The notes beneath the pieces are model-generated. The model was not told the origin of the DNA, did no database searches, and saw only the letters and a program-made list of their open reading frames with translations. A stretch of 64,000 nucleotides of DNA from Prochlorococcus sp. AG-355-J09 (GTDB taxonomy: Bacteria; Cyanobacteriota; Cyanobacteriia; PCC-6307; Cyanobiaceae). A program made the position numbers and the translations under genes. The stretch lies in assembly GCA_003278735.1 (NCBI GenBank), contig QCDO01000003.1, forward strand, positions 48,802-112,801, in the 5' to 3' direction. Below, in pieces: positions 39,631 through 50,292 of the stretch; the stretch's first letter is position 1; each line of letters begins with the position of its first letter.

Positions 39631-41336
39631 AGTAAAAAGTACCTTTGAGCCATTGGAACTTCATCAAGAGGTTCACAAGTAAGAAGTTCACCATCAGAAA
39701 AAACTTCATAAGTTTGAGGATCAACTGAAATATTAGGTAGTTTACTATTAAGTTTTAAGTGCGTTTTATTAATATTTCTCGTATTTTCTACAGCGATACA
39801 TTTCTTTTGTAAGCCTAATTTATTTGGAATATTTTGATCAATCGAATTTTTACTTAGAAATGTAAAAGAACTCTTAATTAGAGATTGGCCGAAACTTGCA
39901 AACATAGGTCGACCATGTACAGGACCTGGTGTAGGAATTGAAGCATTTGCATCACCCATTTGGGACCAAACTATAGATCCCCCTTTAACTACTAATTCTG
40001 GCTTTACTGCAAAAAAGGAAGGTTTCCACAATGCCAAATCAGCAATCTTACCCTTTTCTATAGACCCAACATGTTTATCAATACCATGAGCTATTGCAGG
40101 ATTAATTGTGACTTTAGAAATATATCTCTTTACTCTATAATTATCGTTTCTATTAGAATCCTGCGATAGCGGCCCCCTTTGGACTTTCATTTTATGTGCG
40201 GTTTGAAAAGTTCTTGTAATTACTTCACCAACTCTTCCCATAGCTTGAGAATCACTAGCAATAATTGAAAAAGCACCTACATCATGCAAGATATCCTCAG
40301 CTGCAATAGTCTCTCTTCTGATCCTTGATTCAGCAAATGCAATGTCTTCTGGGATTTTAGAATCTAAATGATGACAAACCATCAACATGTCAAGATGTTC
40401 TTCTAATGTGTTCCTTGTATAAGGTCTTGTTGGATTTGTACTACTAGGAAGAACATTTTTTTCTCCACAAATTTTTATAATGTCTGGAGCATGACCTCCA
40501 CCTGCTCCTTCAGTATGAAAAGTATGAATAGTTCTTCCTGCAATAGCGTTGATGGTATCTTCAACAAAGCCTGCCTCATTTAAAGTATCAGTATGAATAC
40601 ATACTTGTACGTCAAACTTATCTGCAACATTTAGACAAGAATTTATTGTAGAAGGAGTGGTTCCCCAATCCTCATGAAGCTTCAATCCACATGCACCAGC
40701 CTCAACCTGATCAATAAGATTGCTCTCGTTTGTTGAGTTTCCTTTTCCAAAAAAACCTAAATTCATAGGAAATGCCTCCGCAGATTGAAGCATTCTTGAA
40801 ATATGAAAAGAACCAGGAGTGCAAGTAGTAGCATTTGTGCCAGTTGCAGGTCCAGTTCCTCCTCCCAACATGGTTGTAATTCCAGAGGCTAGTGCTGTTT
40901 CAATTTGTTGGGGACAGATAAAGTGAATATGGGTATCTATTGAACCTGCAGTAAGAATATGCCCCTCTCCAGCTATTACTTCTGTTGATGCACCAATAAC
41001 AATATCAACATTATCCTGGATATCAGGATTGCCAGCCTTACCAATTTCAAAAATCAATCCATCTTTTATACCCACATCAGCCTTAATTATTCCCCACCAA
41101 TCTACAATCAAAGCATTAGTTATTACGGTATCTACAGCTCCATCAGCTCTTCTTACTTGAGACTGTCCCATCCCATCTCGAATAACTTTACCTCCACCAA
41201 ATTTAACTTCATCTCCGTAAGTAGTTAAATCCTTTTCTACCTCTATAAAAAGTTCGGTATCAGCAAGCCTTACTCTATCTCCGGTAGTGGGTCCGTAAGT
41301 TTGAGCATAAGTTTTTCTATCAATTTTATAAGACAT
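39627..41336 (-). CDS. ureC: Urease alpha subunit
   Basis: Catalytic subunit of the nickel urease that splits urea to ammonia and CO2. Nickel ligands and active site are visible: [24 protein letters not shown] (carbamylated Lys), [24 protein letters not shown] and MVCHHLD. 569 aa, complete. Follows ureB by 4 bases. Confidence 0.98.
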   Translation of the reverse strand: MSYKIDRKTYAQTYGPTTGDRVRLADTELFIEVEKDLTTYGDEVKFGGGKVIRDGMGQSQVRRADGAVDTVITNALIVDWWGIIKADVGIKDGLIFEIGKAGNPDIQDNVDIVIGASTEVIAGEGHILTAGSIDTHIHFICPQQIETALASGITTMLGGGTGPATGTNATTCTPGSFHISRMLQSAEAFPMNLGFFGKGNSTNESNLIDQVEAGACGLKLHEDWGTTPSTINSCLNVADKFDVQVCIHTDTLNEAGFVEDTINAIAGRTIHTFHTEGAGGGHAPDIIKICGEKNVLPSSTNPTRPYTRNTLEEHLDMLMVCHHLDSKIPEDIAFAESRIRRETIAAEDILHDVGAFSIIASDSQAMGRVGEVITRTFQTAHKMKVQRGPLSQDSNRNDNYRVKRYISKVTINPAIAHGIDKHVGSIEKGKIADLALWKPSFFAVKPELVVKGGSIVWSQMGDANASIPTPGPVHGRPMFASFGQSLIKSSFTFLSKNSIDQNIPNKLGLQKKCIAVENTRNINKTHLKLNSKLPNISVDPQTYEVFSDGELLTCEPLDEVPMAQRYFLL

Positions 41337-41340
41337 AATT

Positions 41341-41661
41341 TTAACTATCTAAAGAACCATTAACTATCGAATTAAAACCATATGCATTTCTTAAACCCGA
41401 AAATGGCACTAATTTGACATCTGTTGTATCACCGGGTTCAAATCTAATTGCAGTTCCTGCAGGAATGTCGAGACGCATACCATGTGTTATTTCTCGATCA
41501 AAAATTAAAGCCTTGTTTGCTTCATAAAAATGATAATGAGATCCAACTTGCACAGGTCTATCTCCAGAATTAGAAACCGTTACTGTTTTAACTTGCTTAC
41601 TAAGATTTAGTTCGATTTCACCTTGTTCAGGAATTATTTCGCCAGGAATTAAATTACTCAT
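41341..41661 (-). CDS. ureB: Urease beta subunit
   Basis: Structural subunit. MIPGEI-type head ([16 protein letters not shown]), then [16 protein letters not shown] and [21 protein letters not shown]. 106 aa. It lies 2 bases after ureA, the usual ureABC order. Confidence 0.97.
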   Translation of the reverse strand: MSNLIPGEIIPEQGEIELNLSKQVKTVTVSNSGDRPVQVGSHYHFYEANKALIFDREITHGMRLDIPAGTAIRFEPGDTTDVKLVPFSGLRNAYGFNSIVNGSLDS

Positions 41662-41663
41662 AA

Positions 41664-41966
41664 CTAGTTGATAGGATTGTGAATAGTAACTAATTTAGTC
41701 CCATCGGGGAAAACCGCTTCTATTTGAACTTCATCAACCATTTCAGAAATGCCCTCCATAACTTGTGATTTTGAAAGCCAGGTAGTCCCCTCTGACATTA
41801 ATTGACTTACACTTTTACCATCTCGTGCTCCTTCAAGAACTTGAAAACTTAAAAAAGCAATTGTTTCAGGATAATTAAGCTTAAGACCTCGACTAAGCCT
41901 TCTTTCAGCTAAGAGCGCAGCAGAAAAAATCAATAATTTATCCTTTTCTTGAGGTGAAAGATGCAT
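41664..41966 (-). CDS. ureA: Urease gamma subunit
   Basis: Small structural subunit of 100 aa starting [24 protein letters not shown], with [21 protein letters not shown] and [17 protein letters not shown]. First structural gene of ureABC, 50 bases downstream of ureD. Confidence 0.97.
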   Translation of the reverse strand: MHLSPQEKDKLLIFSAALLAERRLSRGLKLNYPETIAFLSFQVLEGARDGKSVSQLMSEGTTWLSKSQVMEGISEMVDEVQIEAVFPDGTKLVTIHNPIN

Positions 41967-42016
41967 AATAAAAAATTAATCTATAAATTCTTAAAAAAAG
42001 TTCTTTCTGAACATAA

Positions 42017-42919
42017 TTAATAATTCATAGGATCTTGTAAAGGCCATACACCTTGATATTTTGGCTCACAAAATCCACAAAGAGACCTAATTTGTTTCCA
42101 AATACAAAAAAAACATTTTCTAGCATCTTGAGAAGAACTCCCTAGGAATCGTACAGAAATTCCATTTTCAAGGATTCCAATTGATAAATTATTATTAGTT
42201 TCATTGAAAATCTTTTTTATATTTCCTACAAGATTATTTATTTTTGACTTGGAAAAATCTTTTTCGCAAATCCAAATTAAGGATCCAAAAACGGGCATGT
42301 AATCCATACCTGACTTAGCCACAAAACTTGCCTTAGATAATTCAATCTGATCAACATATTCCCAATCATCAAGTAAATCATTATTTCTCATAATTTCTAA
42401 TTTAGACCTAAAAACTCCACTCTCAATAGATTCCCCGGAAGATGATCTTCCAAGTCTTATTAAATCAGTAAATAAAAAACTTGAAGTTTCTGAAATAGAT
42501 ACTTTAAAAATTTGCTCATATAAACCATTTGCAAATATGATTGTTTCTTGTGGAAGATACTCTAAATGAGAATTGTCAAGAATATTTATGAGATTCTTTT
42601 GCTTTGAAAAAATTCCTTTTGGATTGATTTTAGATCTTCCAACTGATCCATATACTTTCTGAGCTGAAGAAGTCGTCAACAAAACTTTAGAGTTTTTTTC
42701 TAGATTCACCTCAAAATCGAGTAAATCACCTCCTACCAATCCCCCTGCAGTATGTAGAACAGGCAAAATGCATCTGCCCTCTTGATCATGAGTAGACTTT
42801 AATAACTTGTAAGGAGAAGTTGATTTAGATTTAAAGATTGTTTTATCAACATTTCCTAAACTTGCTTTATTATTAAAAAAATTTAAAAAACAATTACCTT
42901 CCCATGAAGTCTTAATCAT
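42017..42919 (-). CDS. ureD: Urease accessory protein UreD
   Basis: UreD scaffolds nickel insertion with UreF and UreG. Signs: [33 protein letters not shown] and [14 protein letters not shown]. 300 aa. It leads the minus-strand ureD-ureA-ureB-ureC transcript and is divergent from ureE with a 42-base gap. Confidence 0.94.
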   Translation of the reverse strand: MIKTSWEGNCFLNFFNNKASLGNVDKTIFKSKSTSPYKLLKSTHDQEGRCILPVLHTAGGLVGGDLLDFEVNLEKNSKVLLTTSSAQKVYGSVGRSKINPKGIFSKQKNLINILDNSHLEYLPQETIIFANGLYEQIFKVSISETSSFLFTDLIRLGRSSSGESIESGVFRSKLEIMRNNDLLDDWEYVDQIELSKASFVAKSGMDYMPVFGSLIWICEKDFSKSKINNLVGNIKKIFNETNNNLSIGILENGISVRFLGSSSQDARKCFFCIWKQIRSLCGFCEPKYQGVWPLQDPMNY

Positions 42920-42967
42920 AAATTGTTTTCTTTAATTACTAAATTAAATTAACCAAAAAATTTGATT

Positions 42968-43417
42968 ATGAGAATGAATAAACAAATTGTTGTAACTGAT
43001 TGGATTAAGAAAAAACCGAAATTAGGTTCATTTTTAAAACTTACCTTAAGTTCAGATGAAAGAAGAGTCTTAAGAGGTAAAAGATTAACTGATTGTGATC
43101 AAGAAATTATTTTACAATTACCTAGAAAAGGCAAATTAAATGATGGAGATATTCTTTCAACTAATAAGTCCAATTTTTATGTAGAGATAATAGCCAAAAC
43201 AGAAGATTTAATTGAAATAAGTTCAAATTCTAAAATTGAGCTTATTAAAACGGCTTATCATCTCGGAAATAGGCACGTGGAAGTAGAAATCGAAGAAGGC
43301 ATTCTTTTAACAAAAAGTGATTATGTTATTAAAAATATGCTTCTTAATTTTAAAGTTGATGTAAAAAATACGAAAAAAAAGTTTTTTCCGGAAAGAGGTG
43401 CACATAGTCATGAGTAA
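42968..43417 (+). CDS. ureE: Urease accessory protein UreE
   Basis: Nickel chaperone. Contains RRVLRGKRLTDCDQEIILQLPRKG-type N-terminal domain and KTAYHLGNRHVEVEIEEG with the conserved metal-binding His. The C-terminus ends GAHSHE, a very short His tail. The start may be ATG at 42968 or 42974, or TTG at 42962; I use 42968. Confidence 0.92.
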   Translation: MRMNKQIVVTDWIKKKPKLGSFLKLTLSSDERRVLRGKRLTDCDQEIILQLPRKGKLNDGDILSTNKSNFYVEIIAKTEDLIEISSNSKIELIKTAYHLGNRHVEVEIEEGILLTKSDYVIKNMLLNFKVDVKNTKKKFFPERGAHSHE

Positions 43418-44096
43418 AAGTCACTTATTAAAATATTTATTAATAAGTCCTAACTTACCAGTTGGAGGATTTTGTTATTCGGAGGGAATGGAGAGTTTTC
43501 TTCATAATAAAAATTTAACAGATTCAAATTCGGTAAAAGATTTAATAATAAGTGAACTAAAAATTGGTCAGATACGACTAGATGCAAGACTTTTACTAGA
43601 TTTTTTTGATATTTTCAATGAGATAAACGAACGCAAAAATTTAAAAGGTAATTTGCAAAAGTTACTGAGTTTGGATAAATGGATCCTTTCATCAAAGGAC
43701 TCTCTCGAAATGAGAGGACAACAAATTCAAATGGCAAAATCTCTATTTGATTTAACCAAAGAATTTGGATTTGAATATCTATATGAAAATAATAAAAAAA
43801 GCTCCTGGTCATTAGCTTGGAGTTGGGCTTGTTATTGTTTTGAAATCACCAAGCTAGAAATGGTTGAGAATTTTTTCTATGCTTGGAGTGCAAACCAACT
43901 TAATGCTGCATTAAGAATTATTCCTATTGGGTCAACAAAAGCACAATTAATTCAGAGAGATTTATTAGAAATAATTTCAAAAGTTTCTAAAGAAATTATG
44001 GACAAAGAAATTGATGACATCTATTTTGGCAATATAGGTTTAGCTATGGCACAACAAAATCATAATGACCTTTATACAAAACTTTTTAGAAATTAA
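43410..44096 (+). CDS. ureF: Urease accessory protein UreF
   Basis: UreF gates UreG GTPase during nickel delivery. LLISPNLPVGGFCYSEGMESFL at the N-terminus and LNAALRIIPIGSTKAQLIQRDLL near residue 180. ATG at 43410 overlaps the ureE stop by eight bases, with an AGAGGTG element upstream. 228 aa. Confidence 0.94.
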   Translation: MSKSHLLKYLLISPNLPVGGFCYSEGMESFLHNKNLTDSNSVKDLIISELKIGQIRLDARLLLDFFDIFNEINERKNLKGNLQKLLSLDKWILSSKDSLEMRGQQIQMAKSLFDLTKEFGFEYLYENNKKSSWSLAWSWACYCFEITKLEMVENFFYAWSANQLNAALRIIPIGSTKAQLIQRDLLEIISKVSKEIMDKEIDDIYFGNIGLAMAQQNHNDLYTKLFRN

Positions 44097-44099
44097 TTT

Positions 44100-44711
44100 A
44101 TGAGCAGCAAATTGAGAGTAGGGGTTGCTGGGCCTGTAGGTTCAGGAAAAACTGCATTAGTAGAGACTCTATGCTTAAGAATGAAAAAAAATTATGAGAT
44201 AGCAGTTGTCACCAATGATATCTACACTAAAGAAGATGCTAACTTTCTAATAAATAAAAAGGTTTTAGAGGAAGGAAGGATTATTGGTGTAGAAACAGGA
44301 GGTTGTCCTCATACCGCGATAAGAGAAGATTGTTCATTAAATAAAAATGCAGTTTTAGATTTAGAAAATAAATATAATCCTTTAGATTTTGTTTTTGTAG
44401 AAAGTGGAGGAGATAATTTAGCATCTAGTTTTAGTCCAGAACTTGTAGATTTATCAATATATGTAATTGACGTATCTGCCGGTGACAAAATACCTAGAAA
44501 AGGGGGGCCGGGGATAACAAGGTCGGATTTATTATTAATAAATAAAATTGACTTAGCAGATAAAGTTGGTGCAGATTTAAATATTATGAAAAGTGATACT
44601 TTATTTATGAGAAAAGGGAAGCCTTGGTTTTTTACCAACCTAAGTAGCGGCATAGGAGTTGAAGAAATAACACAATTTTTAGAATCACATATACCCAACA
44701 ATCGAAACTAG
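44100..44711 (+). CDS. ureG: Urease accessory GTPase UreG
   Basis: SIMIBI GTPase that supplies nickel and energy for urease maturation. Walker [45 protein letters not shown] (metal-binding CPH) and LLINKIDLA (NKxD). 203 aa; 3 bases after ureF. Confidence 0.97.
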   Translation: MSSKLRVGVAGPVGSGKTALVETLCLRMKKNYEIAVVTNDIYTKEDANFLINKKVLEEGRIIGVETGGCPHTAIREDCSLNKNAVLDLENKYNPLDFVFVESGGDNLASSFSPELVDLSIYVIDVSAGDKIPRKGGPGITRSDLLLINKIDLADKVGADLNIMKSDTLFMRKGKPWFFTNLSSGIGVEEITQFLESHIPNNRN

Positions 44712-44746
44712 AAAATTTATTACTAATATATTGGATTCAACAAAAA

Positions 44747-44788
44747 GTTACGACTGATACAAAACTAATCCTCACTCGTTAATAACTT
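44747..44788 (+). promoter_or_regulatory. Putative NtcA-activated promoter of urtA
   Basis: GTT-N8-TAC at 44747-44760 differs by one base from the NtcA consensus GTA-N8-TAC. A TAN3T-type -10 (TAACTT, 44783-44788) follows after 22 bases, the spacing of class II NtcA promoters. Urea transport is nitrogen-controlled in cyanobacteria, so the position is sensible. Confidence 0.6.
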
Positions 44789-44836
44789 TTACTTTATCCC
44801 CCTAATGAGGGTCTATTACCTAATTTATCCTAATTC

Positions 44837-46114
44837 ATGAGAATTTCAAGGCGTATTTTGGCAGGTTTAGCTACTGCCTCACTTGCTGTCACAGCAACTT
44901 CCTGTGGTGGAGGCGGAACCTCCGGAAGTTTCGATGACACAGTAACCGTTGGTATTTTGCATTCGTTATCCGGAACAATGGCCATCTCTGAATCAACTCT
45001 TGTTGATACAGAAAAAATGGCTATTGAAGAGATAAATGCTGCTGGTGGTGTTAAAGTTGGCGGCAAAAGCTACAAAATAGAATACATAGTTGAAGATGGT
45101 GCATCTGACTGGCCAACTTTTGCTGAAAAATCAAAGAAACTTATAGACCAAGACGGAGTTCCTGTCGTATTTGGTGGATGGACATCTGCAAGTAGAAAGG
45201 CAATGTTACCTGTCTACGAATCAAAAGATGCGTTCCTCTACTACCCAATTCAATATGAAGCACAAGAATGTTCTAACAACATCTTCTATACAGGAGCCAC
45301 ACCAAACCAACAATCGGAACCCGCTACAGATTTCATGTATAAGCGTTCTCCTGCAGCTGGTGGAGATTTCTTCCTTGTAGGCTCTGATTATGTTTTCCCA
45401 AGAACTTCAAATACAATAACTAAAGCTCAGGTAAAACAGTTAGGCGGTACAGTTGTTGGAGAAGATTACCTTCCATTAGGAAATACCGAAGTTGCTCCAA
45501 TTATCTCAAAAATCAAAAAAGCTTTGCCTGAGGGTGGAATAATCATTAATACTCTTAATGGTGACCAAAACGTTGCATTCTTCAAACAGATTCAGGACGC
45601 AGGTATTACACCTTCAAGTGGTTACTACGTAATGAACTATTCGATTGCTGAAGAAGAGATTAGTACAATTGGCCCTGAGTTCCTTGAAGGTCACTACGGC
45701 GCTTGGAACTATATGATGTCAATCGATACTCCTGCATCTAAGAAATTTGCTGAAAGTTTCAAGAAAAGATGGGGAGCAGATCGAGTTGTAGCTGATCCTC
45801 AAGAATCCGCTTATAACATGGTCTACTTATGGAAACAGGCAGTAGAAGATGCTGGAACATTCGATGACAACGCAGTAAGGGAAGCCCTTGTTGGTCAAAA
45901 GTTTGATGCTCCACAAGGTCCTGTTGAAGTTATGCCTAATCACCACTTATCCCAAACGGTAAGAATTGGGGAGATTAATGCAGAGGGTGGATTTACAATC
46001 CTTGAAGAGACAGGAGTTGTTCTTCCTCAAGCATGGAACCAAAAGCATCCAAGTTCTAAAGGATTTGCATGCGACTGGACAGATCCTTCAAAAGGAGAAA
46101 AGTATAAGCTTTAA
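44837..46114 (+). CDS. urtA: Urea ABC transporter substrate-binding protein
   Basis: UrtA captures urea outside the inner membrane. A lipoprotein-type signal (LAGLATASLAVTATSC, lipobox Cys near residue 23) is followed by a Leu/Ile/Val-type binding fold: VGILHSLSGTMAISE, PVVFGGWTSASRKAMLP and YPIQYEAQECS. 425 aa. Codon use is C/T-richer and less AT-biased than its neighbours, as expected for a highly expressed gene. Confidence 0.97.
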   Translation: MRISRRILAGLATASLAVTATSCGGGGTSGSFDDTVTVGILHSLSGTMAISESTLVDTEKMAIEEINAAGGVKVGGKSYKIEYIVEDGASDWPTFAEKSKKLIDQDGVPVVFGGWTSASRKAMLPVYESKDAFLYYPIQYEAQECSNNIFYTGATPNQQSEPATDFMYKRSPAAGGDFFLVGSDYVFPRTSNTITKAQVKQLGGTVVGEDYLPLGNTEVAPIISKIKKALPEGGIIINTLNGDQNVAFFKQIQDAGITPSSGYYVMNYSIAEEEISTIGPEFLEGHYGAWNYMMSIDTPASKKFAESFKKRWGADRVVADPQESAYNMVYLWKQAVEDAGTFDDNAVREALVGQKFDAPQGPVEVMPNHHLSQTVRIGEINAEGGFTILEETGVVLPQAWNQKHPSSKGFACDWTDPSKGEKYKL

Positions 46115-46135
46115 TCTATTTTAAACCTATACTTC

Positions 46136-46169
46136 AAAATAAAAGGAGGTTAACACCTCCTTTTATTTT
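46136..46169 (+). terminator. Hairpin between urtA and urtB
   Basis: A perfect 15-bp inverted repeat (46136-46150 with 46155-46169) around a TAAC loop, with a T-rich 3' arm. It lies 22 bases after the urtA stop inside the urt operon. It should act as a partial terminator or 3' stabiliser, giving more binding protein than permease. Confidence 0.75.
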
Positions 46170-46197
46170 ATATAATCAAATATTTTCTTTTTCTAAA

Positions 46198-47352
46198 TTG
46201 GAGTTACTTCTCGATAGTCTTTTTAATGGTGTTGCAATCGGATCTGTATTACTTGTTGCTGCATTAGGTCTAGCAATTGTTTTTGGTCTTATGGGTGTAA
46301 TAAATCTTGCCCATGGAGAACTTATGATGCTTGGGGCTTACACAACATATGTAACACAATTAATTTTCAAATTACCCATATTAAAACCTTTCTACAATTC
46401 GTACATAATAGTTTCTATTTTCCTTGCTTTTATTGTTAGTGGAGTAGTAGGCATTCTCCTTGAAAAAACTATAATAAGAAAGCTTTATGGAAGTCCACTA
46501 GAAACACTTCTAGCAACTTGGGGCGTAAGCTTAATTCTTCAACAATTTGTCAGAAGTGTTCCTTTAGCTTATGGGACCGGTCTAGTTATAAGTCTGTTAA
46601 TTGGTTTATTCTTACCAACAACATTCCCTTCAAAAATAAAAGAATCAATAAATTTCAAATATTTTAAATTTAGTTCTTGGATATTTGCTGCTTTAACTGG
46701 GGTACTGACGGGTAGCGTAATCTCATCCTCTGTCAGCAAACTTAGTAGAGCAAGCGCCCGAAATGTTGATGTAACAGCGCCCTCATGGATGAGAGGTCAA
46801 GTTGAAATTATTGGCACTGCATTTCCTAAAACAAGATTAATGATAATTGTCATAACTCTAATCTCTGTAATAGCAATAACATTATTTCTTAATCAAAGTG
46901 CTTGGGGGATGCGTATAAGAGCAGTTACTCAGAACCGACAAATGAGTGATTGTCTTGGTATATCTACTGAAAAAGTTGATATAATTACTTTTGGAATAGG
47001 ATCTGGCTTAGCAGGAGTTGCTGGGGTAGCAGTATCTCTTTTAGGCTCTGTAGGACCTAATGTTGGTGGAAACTATATAGTTGGTTGTTTTATGGTTGTA
47101 GTGTTGGGAGGAGTAGGAAATTTATTGGGAACAGTACTTGCTTCATTTGGAATAGGAATAATGACAGATTTAATTGGAGCTGGAAGGCTCTTATCAATAT
47201 GGCCAGATATGCCTTTACCTTTATCAAACACAATTAACTTTTTTGCGACCACAAGTATGGCAAGAGTAATGATATTTGCACTAATTGTTATATTCTTACA
47301 ATTTAAACCTACAGGTTTATTCCCTCAAAAAGGAAGGATGGTTGAAAACTAA
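46198..47352 (+). CDS. urtB: Urea ABC transporter permease UrtB
   Basis: LivH-type inner-membrane permease. GVINLAHGELMMLGAYTTY near the start, MRAVTQNRQMSDCLGIST and GVGNLLGTVLASFGIGI. 384 aa with a TTG start at 46198. Its stop overlaps the urtC ATG by one base. Confidence 0.95.
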   Translation: MELLLDSLFNGVAIGSVLLVAALGLAIVFGLMGVINLAHGELMMLGAYTTYVTQLIFKLPILKPFYNSYIIVSIFLAFIVSGVVGILLEKTIIRKLYGSPLETLLATWGVSLILQQFVRSVPLAYGTGLVISLLIGLFLPTTFPSKIKESINFKYFKFSSWIFAALTGVLTGSVISSSVSKLSRASARNVDVTAPSWMRGQVEIIGTAFPKTRLMIIVITLISVIAITLFLNQSAWGMRIRAVTQNRQMSDCLGISTEKVDIITFGIGSGLAGVAGVAVSLLGSVGPNVGGNYIVGCFMVVVLGGVGNLLGTVLASFGIGIMTDLIGAGRLLSIWPDMPLPLSNTINFFATTSMARVMIFALIVIFLQFKPTGLFPQKGRMVEN

Positions 47353-48482
47353 TGTCCTTAAGTAAAATTAAATTTGATAAAAAAATAGTATTATCATTTT
47401 GGATAATATTAATAGCCTTAATTATTGCAGCACCAACTCTGCTTCCTGTATTTAGACTAAATCTCCTAGGGAGATATTTGTCCTTATCCATAGTTGCACT
47501 TGGTGTCGATCTTATCTGGGGATTTACAGGTTTACTAAGTCTTGGACAAGGTATATTTTTTGCACTAGGTGGATATTGTGCAGCAATGTATTTACAAATC
47601 ACCAGCTCCTCTGAATTTCCAAATAATATTCCTGAATTTTTTGCTTTATATGGTGTTGAAAAATTACCTTTTTTCTGGGAACCATTTAGATCGCCTGTTT
47701 TTACCTTCTTCGCTATCTGGATAATTCCAGCATTGGTTGCTGGTTTAATTGGATTTCTTGTTTTCAGGAATAGAATCAAAGGGGTATATTTTTCTATACT
47801 TACTCAAGCTTCTCTTCTTGTATTCTTTAACTTCTTTAATGGACAACAAAAACTTATAAATGGAACAAATGGATTAAAAACAGATGTAACACAACTTTTT
47901 GGTCAGATGGTAGGTTCTGAATCAATGCAAAGACTGTTCTTTTGGATAACTGCTTTTTTAGTAATAGCAGCATGGTTTTTTGCAAAGTGGGTAGTTAAGG
48001 GAAGATTTGGAAATATTCTTATAGGAATACGAGATGATGAACCAAGAGTTAGGTTTACAGGATACAATCCAGTGATATTTAAAACGATAATATTTTCTAT
48101 TGCTGGAGGTCTCGCTGGAATTTCGGGAGCTTTATATACAGTTCAGTCTGGAATAGTATCCCCTCAATTTATGACGGTTCCCTTTTCTATAGAAATGGTT
48201 ATATGGGTTGCTGTTGGAGGAAGAGGGACTTTATTAGGAGCGATACTTGGAGCAGTTTTTATCAACTATGCAAAAAGTCTTGTAAGTGAAGCTTTACCTG
48301 CCAGCTGGATGTTTATTCAAGGAGGATTATTTATATTGGTTGTAACAGCTCTGCCAGAAGGAGTTTTAGGATGGATTCAAGGAGATGGTCCTAGGAATCT
48401 TCTTCAAAAATTTGGTTTGAGAAGGAAGATTGAAACCTATCCAAGCTTAGAAGTTAACAATAAGGAGGGGAATAATGAATAA
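47352..48482 (+). CDS. urtC: Urea ABC transporter permease UrtC
   Basis: LivM-type permease, partner of UrtB. Ten or so helices, LWGFTGLLSLGQGIFFALGGY-type segment near residue 55 and IRDDEPRVRFTGYNPVIFK (coupling loop). 376 aa. Overlaps the start of urtD by eight bases. Confidence 0.95.
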   Translation: MSLSKIKFDKKIVLSFWIILIALIIAAPTLLPVFRLNLLGRYLSLSIVALGVDLIWGFTGLLSLGQGIFFALGGYCAAMYLQITSSSEFPNNIPEFFALYGVEKLPFFWEPFRSPVFTFFAIWIIPALVAGLIGFLVFRNRIKGVYFSILTQASLLVFFNFFNGQQKLINGTNGLKTDVTQLFGQMVGSESMQRLFFWITAFLVIAAWFFAKWVVKGRFGNILIGIRDDEPRVRFTGYNPVIFKTIIFSIAGGLAGISGALYTVQSGIVSPQFMTVPFSIEMVIWVAVGGRGTLLGAILGAVFINYAKSLVSEALPASWMFIQGGLFILVVTALPEGVLGWIQGDGPRNLLQKFGLRRKIETYPSLEVNNKEGNNE

Positions 48483-49224
48483 TAAAGATCTTCTGAATTT
48501 AATAGATATTACTGTTAGTTTCGAGGGTTTTTTAGCTCTCAACAAACTTAATTTAAATTTGAAGAAAGGAGAATTAAGAGCTGTAATAGGACCAAATGGC
48601 GCAGGTAAAACAACATTTCTTGATGTAATTACTGGAAAGGTTAAGCCAACAAATGGCGAGGTGATTTTTAAAGGAAAATCACTAGTAGGTAGAAAGGAGC
48701 ATAAAATAGCCAGACTTGGTGTTGGAAGAAAGTTCCAAAGTCCAAGAATCTTTGAAAATCTAACAGTTAAAGAAAATCTTGAAATATCTGTGACAACTCC
48801 TAAAAGTCCCTTAAATCTTATAAATAAAAGTATTAAGGATGAGCAGCTTCATGAGATTGATCGTCTTATGAAGATAGTTAATTTAGCTAAAAAAGTTAAT
48901 TCTAAAGCTGGATCCTTATCACATGGCCAAAAACAATGGCTCGAGATAGCCATGTTAGTAGGTCAGAAGCCAGATTTAATGTTAGTAGATGAACCTGTTG
49001 CCGGTTTGACTGATGAAGAAACAGATCTTACAGCTGATTTATTAAAATCTTTATCAGGAGAAAATACAGTAGTGGTAATTGATCACGATATGGAATTTAT
49101 AAGAAGACTTGATAGCAATGTTTCAGTATTAAATCAGGGCACAGTATTATGTGAGGGAACAATGGAAACCATACAAAAAGACAAAAAAGTTATTGATGTT
49201 TATTTAGGAAGACCTGAGGACTAG
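48475..49224 (+). CDS. urtD: Urea ABC transporter ATPase UrtD
   Basis: LivG-type ATPase. Walker A GPNGAGKTTFLDVI, signature SLSHGQKQWLEIAM, Walker B LMLVDEPVAGLTD and switch His VIDHDMEF. 249 aa. Confidence 0.96.
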   Translation: MNNKDLLNLIDITVSFEGFLALNKLNLNLKKGELRAVIGPNGAGKTTFLDVITGKVKPTNGEVIFKGKSLVGRKEHKIARLGVGRKFQSPRIFENLTVKENLEISVTTPKSPLNLINKSIKDEQLHEIDRLMKIVNLAKKVNSKAGSLSHGQKQWLEIAMLVGQKPDLMLVDEPVAGLTDEETDLTADLLKSLSGENTVVVIDHDMEFIRRLDSNVSVLNQGTVLCEGTMETIQKDKKVIDVYLGRPED

Positions 49225-49226
49225 TT

Positions 49227-49937
49227 ATGGAAAATTTACTCGAAATAAAGTCCTTAAATACTTATTATGGCGAGAGTCATATTCTTAGGGATGTAGATTT
49301 AAATGTTAAATCAGGAGAAATGGTTTGTTTGATTGGAAGAAATGGAGTTGGCAAAACAACTTTATTGAAATCACTAATTGGTTTGTTAAAACAAAAAAAA
49401 GGCGATATCTATTTGATTGGAGAAAATATCAACAGAAAGGCACCTCATCAGAGGGCTAGAAAAGGAATGGCTTACGTTCCTCAAGGGAGAGAAATTATTC
49501 CATATCTATCAGTTGAAGAGAATCTTATGTTAGGAATGGAGTCTCTACCGGGTGGATTATCTAAGAACAAGAAAATAGATCCATTTATTTACGATCTCTT
49601 CCCAATCCTAAAAGATTTTCTTCAAAGGAAAGGAGGAGATCTTAGTGGAGGACAACAACAGCAATTAGCTATTGCAAGAGCATTGCTGGGCAAACCTCAA
49701 CTTCTACTACTTGACGAACCAACAGAGGGTATTCAGCCAAATATAGTTTTAGACATTGAAAATGCAATCAATCAGATAATTAGAGATACAGGAATTGGTG
49801 TTTTATTAGTTGAACAACATTTGCATTTTGTAAGACAAGCCAATAGATATTATGCGATGCAACGCGGAGGTATTGTTGCAAGCGGAAATACTAGTGAGTT
49901 GAGTCAAGCGGTTATTGATAAATTCTTGAGTGTTTAA
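49227..49937 (+). CDS. urtE: Urea ABC transporter ATPase UrtE
   Basis: LivF-type ATPase. Walker A GRNGVGKTTLLKSL, AYVPQGREIIPYLSV, signature LSGGQQQQLAIARAL, Walker B LLLLDEPTEGIQP. 236 aa; last gene of the urt operon, two bases after urtD. No clear terminator follows. Confidence 0.96.
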   Translation: MENLLEIKSLNTYYGESHILRDVDLNVKSGEMVCLIGRNGVGKTTLLKSLIGLLKQKKGDIYLIGENINRKAPHQRARKGMAYVPQGREIIPYLSVEENLMLGMESLPGGLSKNKKIDPFIYDLFPILKDFLQRKGGDLSGGQQQQLAIARALLGKPQLLLLDEPTEGIQPNIVLDIENAINQIIRDTGIGVLLVEQHLHFVRQANRYYAMQRGGIVASGNTSELSQAVIDKFLSV

Positions 49938-49971
49938 TAGATTATTATTTTAAATTAATAAAAATCTTTAA

Positions 49972-50151
49972 TCATTTTTCGCATCTTATAAGGTCTATGC
50001 TGTTTGGATGCTCATTAATATATTTATTAAATTCCATTGCTAGTGTTCTTGCCTCGAAAGCGTCAAAAGCATAAAAACAATTTTCTAATCTTATATTTTG
50101 AAAATCGCGGTAATGCACTGTGTATGGCTTCAACATATTATTTTTGTTCAT
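49972..50151 (-). CDS. 59-residue hypothetical protein
   Basis: ATG-started ORF convergent with urtE. The product is soluble (KPYTVHYRDFQNIRLENCFYAFDAFEARTLA...), with an aromatic beta-like start and an acidic helix AFEARTLAMEFNKYI. Balanced composition compared with the random AT-rich flanks supports real coding. No family recognised. Confidence 0.55.
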   Translation of the reverse strand: MNKNNMLKPYTVHYRDFQNIRLENCFYAFDAFEARTLAMEFNKYINEHPNSIDLIRCEK

Positions 50152-50292
50152 ATTAATTTGCTAAAAAGCATTTATGTATATTTCAACCATGCATTTATTC
50201 GTAAATTTAAAGCACAACTTTTGTTGTTATCAAAATATATTGACTTAAATTATGTAATTAAAAATACCTTTTAAAAATAAAAAGTAATTAAT

